Of a DNA stretch of 64,000 bases, positions 62,702 through 64,000 are shown in pieces. Both the position numbers and the translations under genes were made by a program. Origin of the DNA: Clostridium_AD frigoriphilum (GTDB lineage: Bacteria > Bacillota > Clostridia > Clostridiales > Clostridiaceae); contig NZ_JAZHFS010000023.1 in assembly GCF_036541405.1 (NCBI RefSeq), forward strand, positions 1 to 64,000, in the 5' to 3' direction. Within the stretch, counting starts at the first letter, position 1. Every line of letters starts with the position of its first letter. The notes beneath the pieces were generated by a model that was given only the letters and a program-made list of their open reading frames with translations, had not been told where the DNA came from and searched no databases.

Positions 62702-64000
62702 TTTACGATTTATCTTTAAATTTATAATAAAATGCTTCAGATTACTCTTAAGAATTTTCGTAATAATATTAAACTTTACACCAAAATTATTAAAAAAATT
62801 AGCATACACGATTAATAAGAGACTACGGTTTTCAATTAGTTTTAAAATGACAGCAGTGTATACTCTCATTTTTTCTATTACACTGTTTATATTAAGTGTT
62901 AGTTTAGTTGTTGGATTTAGGTTTTTTTTAATTAATGAAGCACAAAGCGACCTTACTAAATATAGTACAGTAGCTATTAATTATGCAAAATTAGATAAAG
63001 GTCTTAAAAGTTTTAATTATAATGCTTTTGGTAATATAAAATATGTTACCTTAAGTGTATTTGATGAGAATGAAACTCTTGTTTATTCCAGTCAAAACGA
63101 TAAAAAGGATATATCTTTCCATAAGGATACCAAAGCTGCCCCAGTAATCAATAATCTCAACCAACAACTTATTTTCGTTACCACTAAACTTGAACTTAAT
63201 AATAAAATCTTTTTCCTTCAAACTTCTAAAGTTTTAAATAAAGAAAATGAATATTCAACTATTTTTGCAGCAATTATTTTTATTGTAAATGTAATTTCTT
63301 TAATTATTACATTAGGTTTTGGTTCTAGAGCTAGTAAAAAAATGCTTTTACCTATAAAAAATATGACGAAAGCAACAAGAGCTATTTCAGTTAATGCTTT
63401 GGAAAAAAGGTTAAATGTTAGCACTTCTCATGATGAATTAAAACAACTAGCAGAAACTTTTAATGAGATGCTTAATCGAATTCAAAATTCCTATGAAATG
63501 CAAAATCAATTCGTATCAGATGCATCTCACGAACTTAGAACACCTATTGCAGTTATACAAGGTTATGCTAATATGTTATACCGTTGGGGAAAAGATGACA
63601 AAGCAGTACTCGACGAATCAATTACAGCTATTAAAAGTGAGGCTTACAATATGCAGCAACTAGTAGAAAAGCTTCTTTTCCTTGCAAGAAGTGATAAGAA
63701 AACACAAAAGGTTTATAAGGAGGATTTTTGTATAAACGAATTAATAACTGAAATCATAAAGGAGACTAAACTAATTGACGTAAGTCATGAAATTTCAAGC
63801 GAAATTAATGAAAATTTATCTGTTTATGCAGATAAAGATTTATTAAAACAAGCATTACGAATTTTCATTGATAATAGTATTAAGTATACTCCAATTGGTG
63901 GAACTATTAAATTAAATAGTTATATTAAAATGAGTAATTTAACAATTGAAATTATAGATACAGGCATTGGTATCGCGAAAGACGACCTTCCTCATATTTT
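62694..64000 (+). CDS. Membrane sensor histidine kinase (3' end outside window)
   Basis: Reads from ATG 62694, which overlaps the response regulator stop. After a basic, helical N-terminus come two membrane helices (YTLIFSITLFILSVSLVVGF, and IIFIVNVISLIITLGFG) flanking an outer sensor domain, then HAMP, the H box SDASHELRTPIAVIQGYANM, the N box IFIDNSIKYTP and the G1 box DTGIGIAKDDLPHI, where the window ends. The missing part is the end of the ATPase domain. Unusual feature: about 50 extra hydrophobic/basic residues before the first clear helix. Confidence 0.95.
   Translation, partial: MNNLRFIFKFIIKCFRLLLRIFVIILNFTPKLLKKLAYTINKRLRFSISFKMTAVYTLIFSITLFILSVSLVVGFRFFLINEAQSDLTKYSTVAINYAKLDKGLKSFNYNAFGNIKYVTLSVFDENETLVYSSQNDKKDISFHKDTKAAPVINNLNQQLIFVTTKLELNNKIFFLQTSKVLNKENEYSTIFAAIIFIVNVISLIITLGFGSRASKKMLLPIKNMTKATRAISVNALEKRLNVSTSHDELKQLAETFNEMLNRIQNSYEMQNQFVSDASHELRTPIAVIQGYANMLYRWGKDDKAVLDESITAIKSEAYNMQQLVEKLLFLARSDKKTQKVYKEDFCINELITEIIKETKLIDVSHEISSEINENLSVYADKDLLKQALRIFIDNSIKYTPIGGTIKLNSYIKMSNLTIEIIDTGIGIAKDDLPHI

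Noticed and set aside
1..64000. tRNA or rRNA genes
   Set aside because: No cloverleaf with the conserved GGTTCGA arm and no rRNA-like high-GC conserved stretch was seen on either strand.

Overview
The window is low-GC Firmicutes DNA, most likely from a Clostridium (Clostridiaceae). This rests on strong AT bias in genes and spacers, Gram-positive Shine-Dalgarno sequences (AGGAGG type), frequent GTG/TTG starts, a PdaA-type deacetylase typical of spore formers, and protein families of clostridial type. The species cannot be fixed from the sequence alone. No rRNA, tRNA or CRISPR array was found.

Layout. 1-5.7 kb: the 3' part of accA, then a heterodimeric ABC exporter divergent from a MerR-type regulator, with a promoter of 19-bp spacing between them. 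5.9-12.1 kb: purB, a tyrosine recombinase behind a 16-bp perfect palindrome, a Cys-rich acidic protein divergent from lexA (SOS box visible), a YnbB-type PLP enzyme and an NAD(P)-binding protein. 12.1-17.3 kb (minus strand): two adjacent AAA-type ATPases under a consensus promoter embedded in a 53-bp perfect palindrome, preceded by an ECF sigma / anti-sigma / ABC-2-like permease operon. 17.5-25.7 kb: a mosaic of relics (integrase tail, a nonsense-interrupted gene, the 3' end of a group II intron, a serine recombinase scrap, IS end repeats that cut off an acetyltransferase, and a sugar isomerase gene with an internal TGA) around an intact TetR/old-yellow-enzyme pair. This is the accessory part of the window.

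25.8-37.2 kb: small stand-alone and regulatory genes, including GrpB, an Rrf2 regulator with a divergent flavin-type oxidase-fold protein, a jelly-roll-like surface protein, a zinc-ribbon protein, rpiA, an RpiR-type regulator with a Gfo/Idh dehydrogenase, a PadR/flavodoxin/membrane-protein operon with twin operators, and a patatin phospholipase. 37.3-47.3 kb: an arginine and pyrimidine block with argG-argH, a polar amino acid ABC transporter with an arginine-box-like site, and carAB behind a long leader that carries a PyrR-like binding loop and two short overlapping reading frames. The common theme is carbamoyl phosphate, citrulline and arginine supply.

47.5-64 kb: DegV; a membrane protein whose Shine-Dalgarno sequence is separated from its start by a hairpin; an unusual protein joining a degenerate SF1 helicase-like P-loop module to a complete LexA-type autoprotease domain; a PdaA-type deacetylase; TraX; a SigY-like ECF operon; two tandem DegT-type aminotransferases; a MerR-methyltransferase fusion; a DbpA-type RNA helicase; a DUF4342 protein; and an OmpR-type two-component system whose kinase runs off the window end.

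The strongest leads for something undescribed are the helicase-like/LexA-protease fusion (49698-51197), the paired ATPases with the palindromic promoter (12086-14946) and the carAB leader (46931-47258). Functions come from motif and family recognition; no database search was run.
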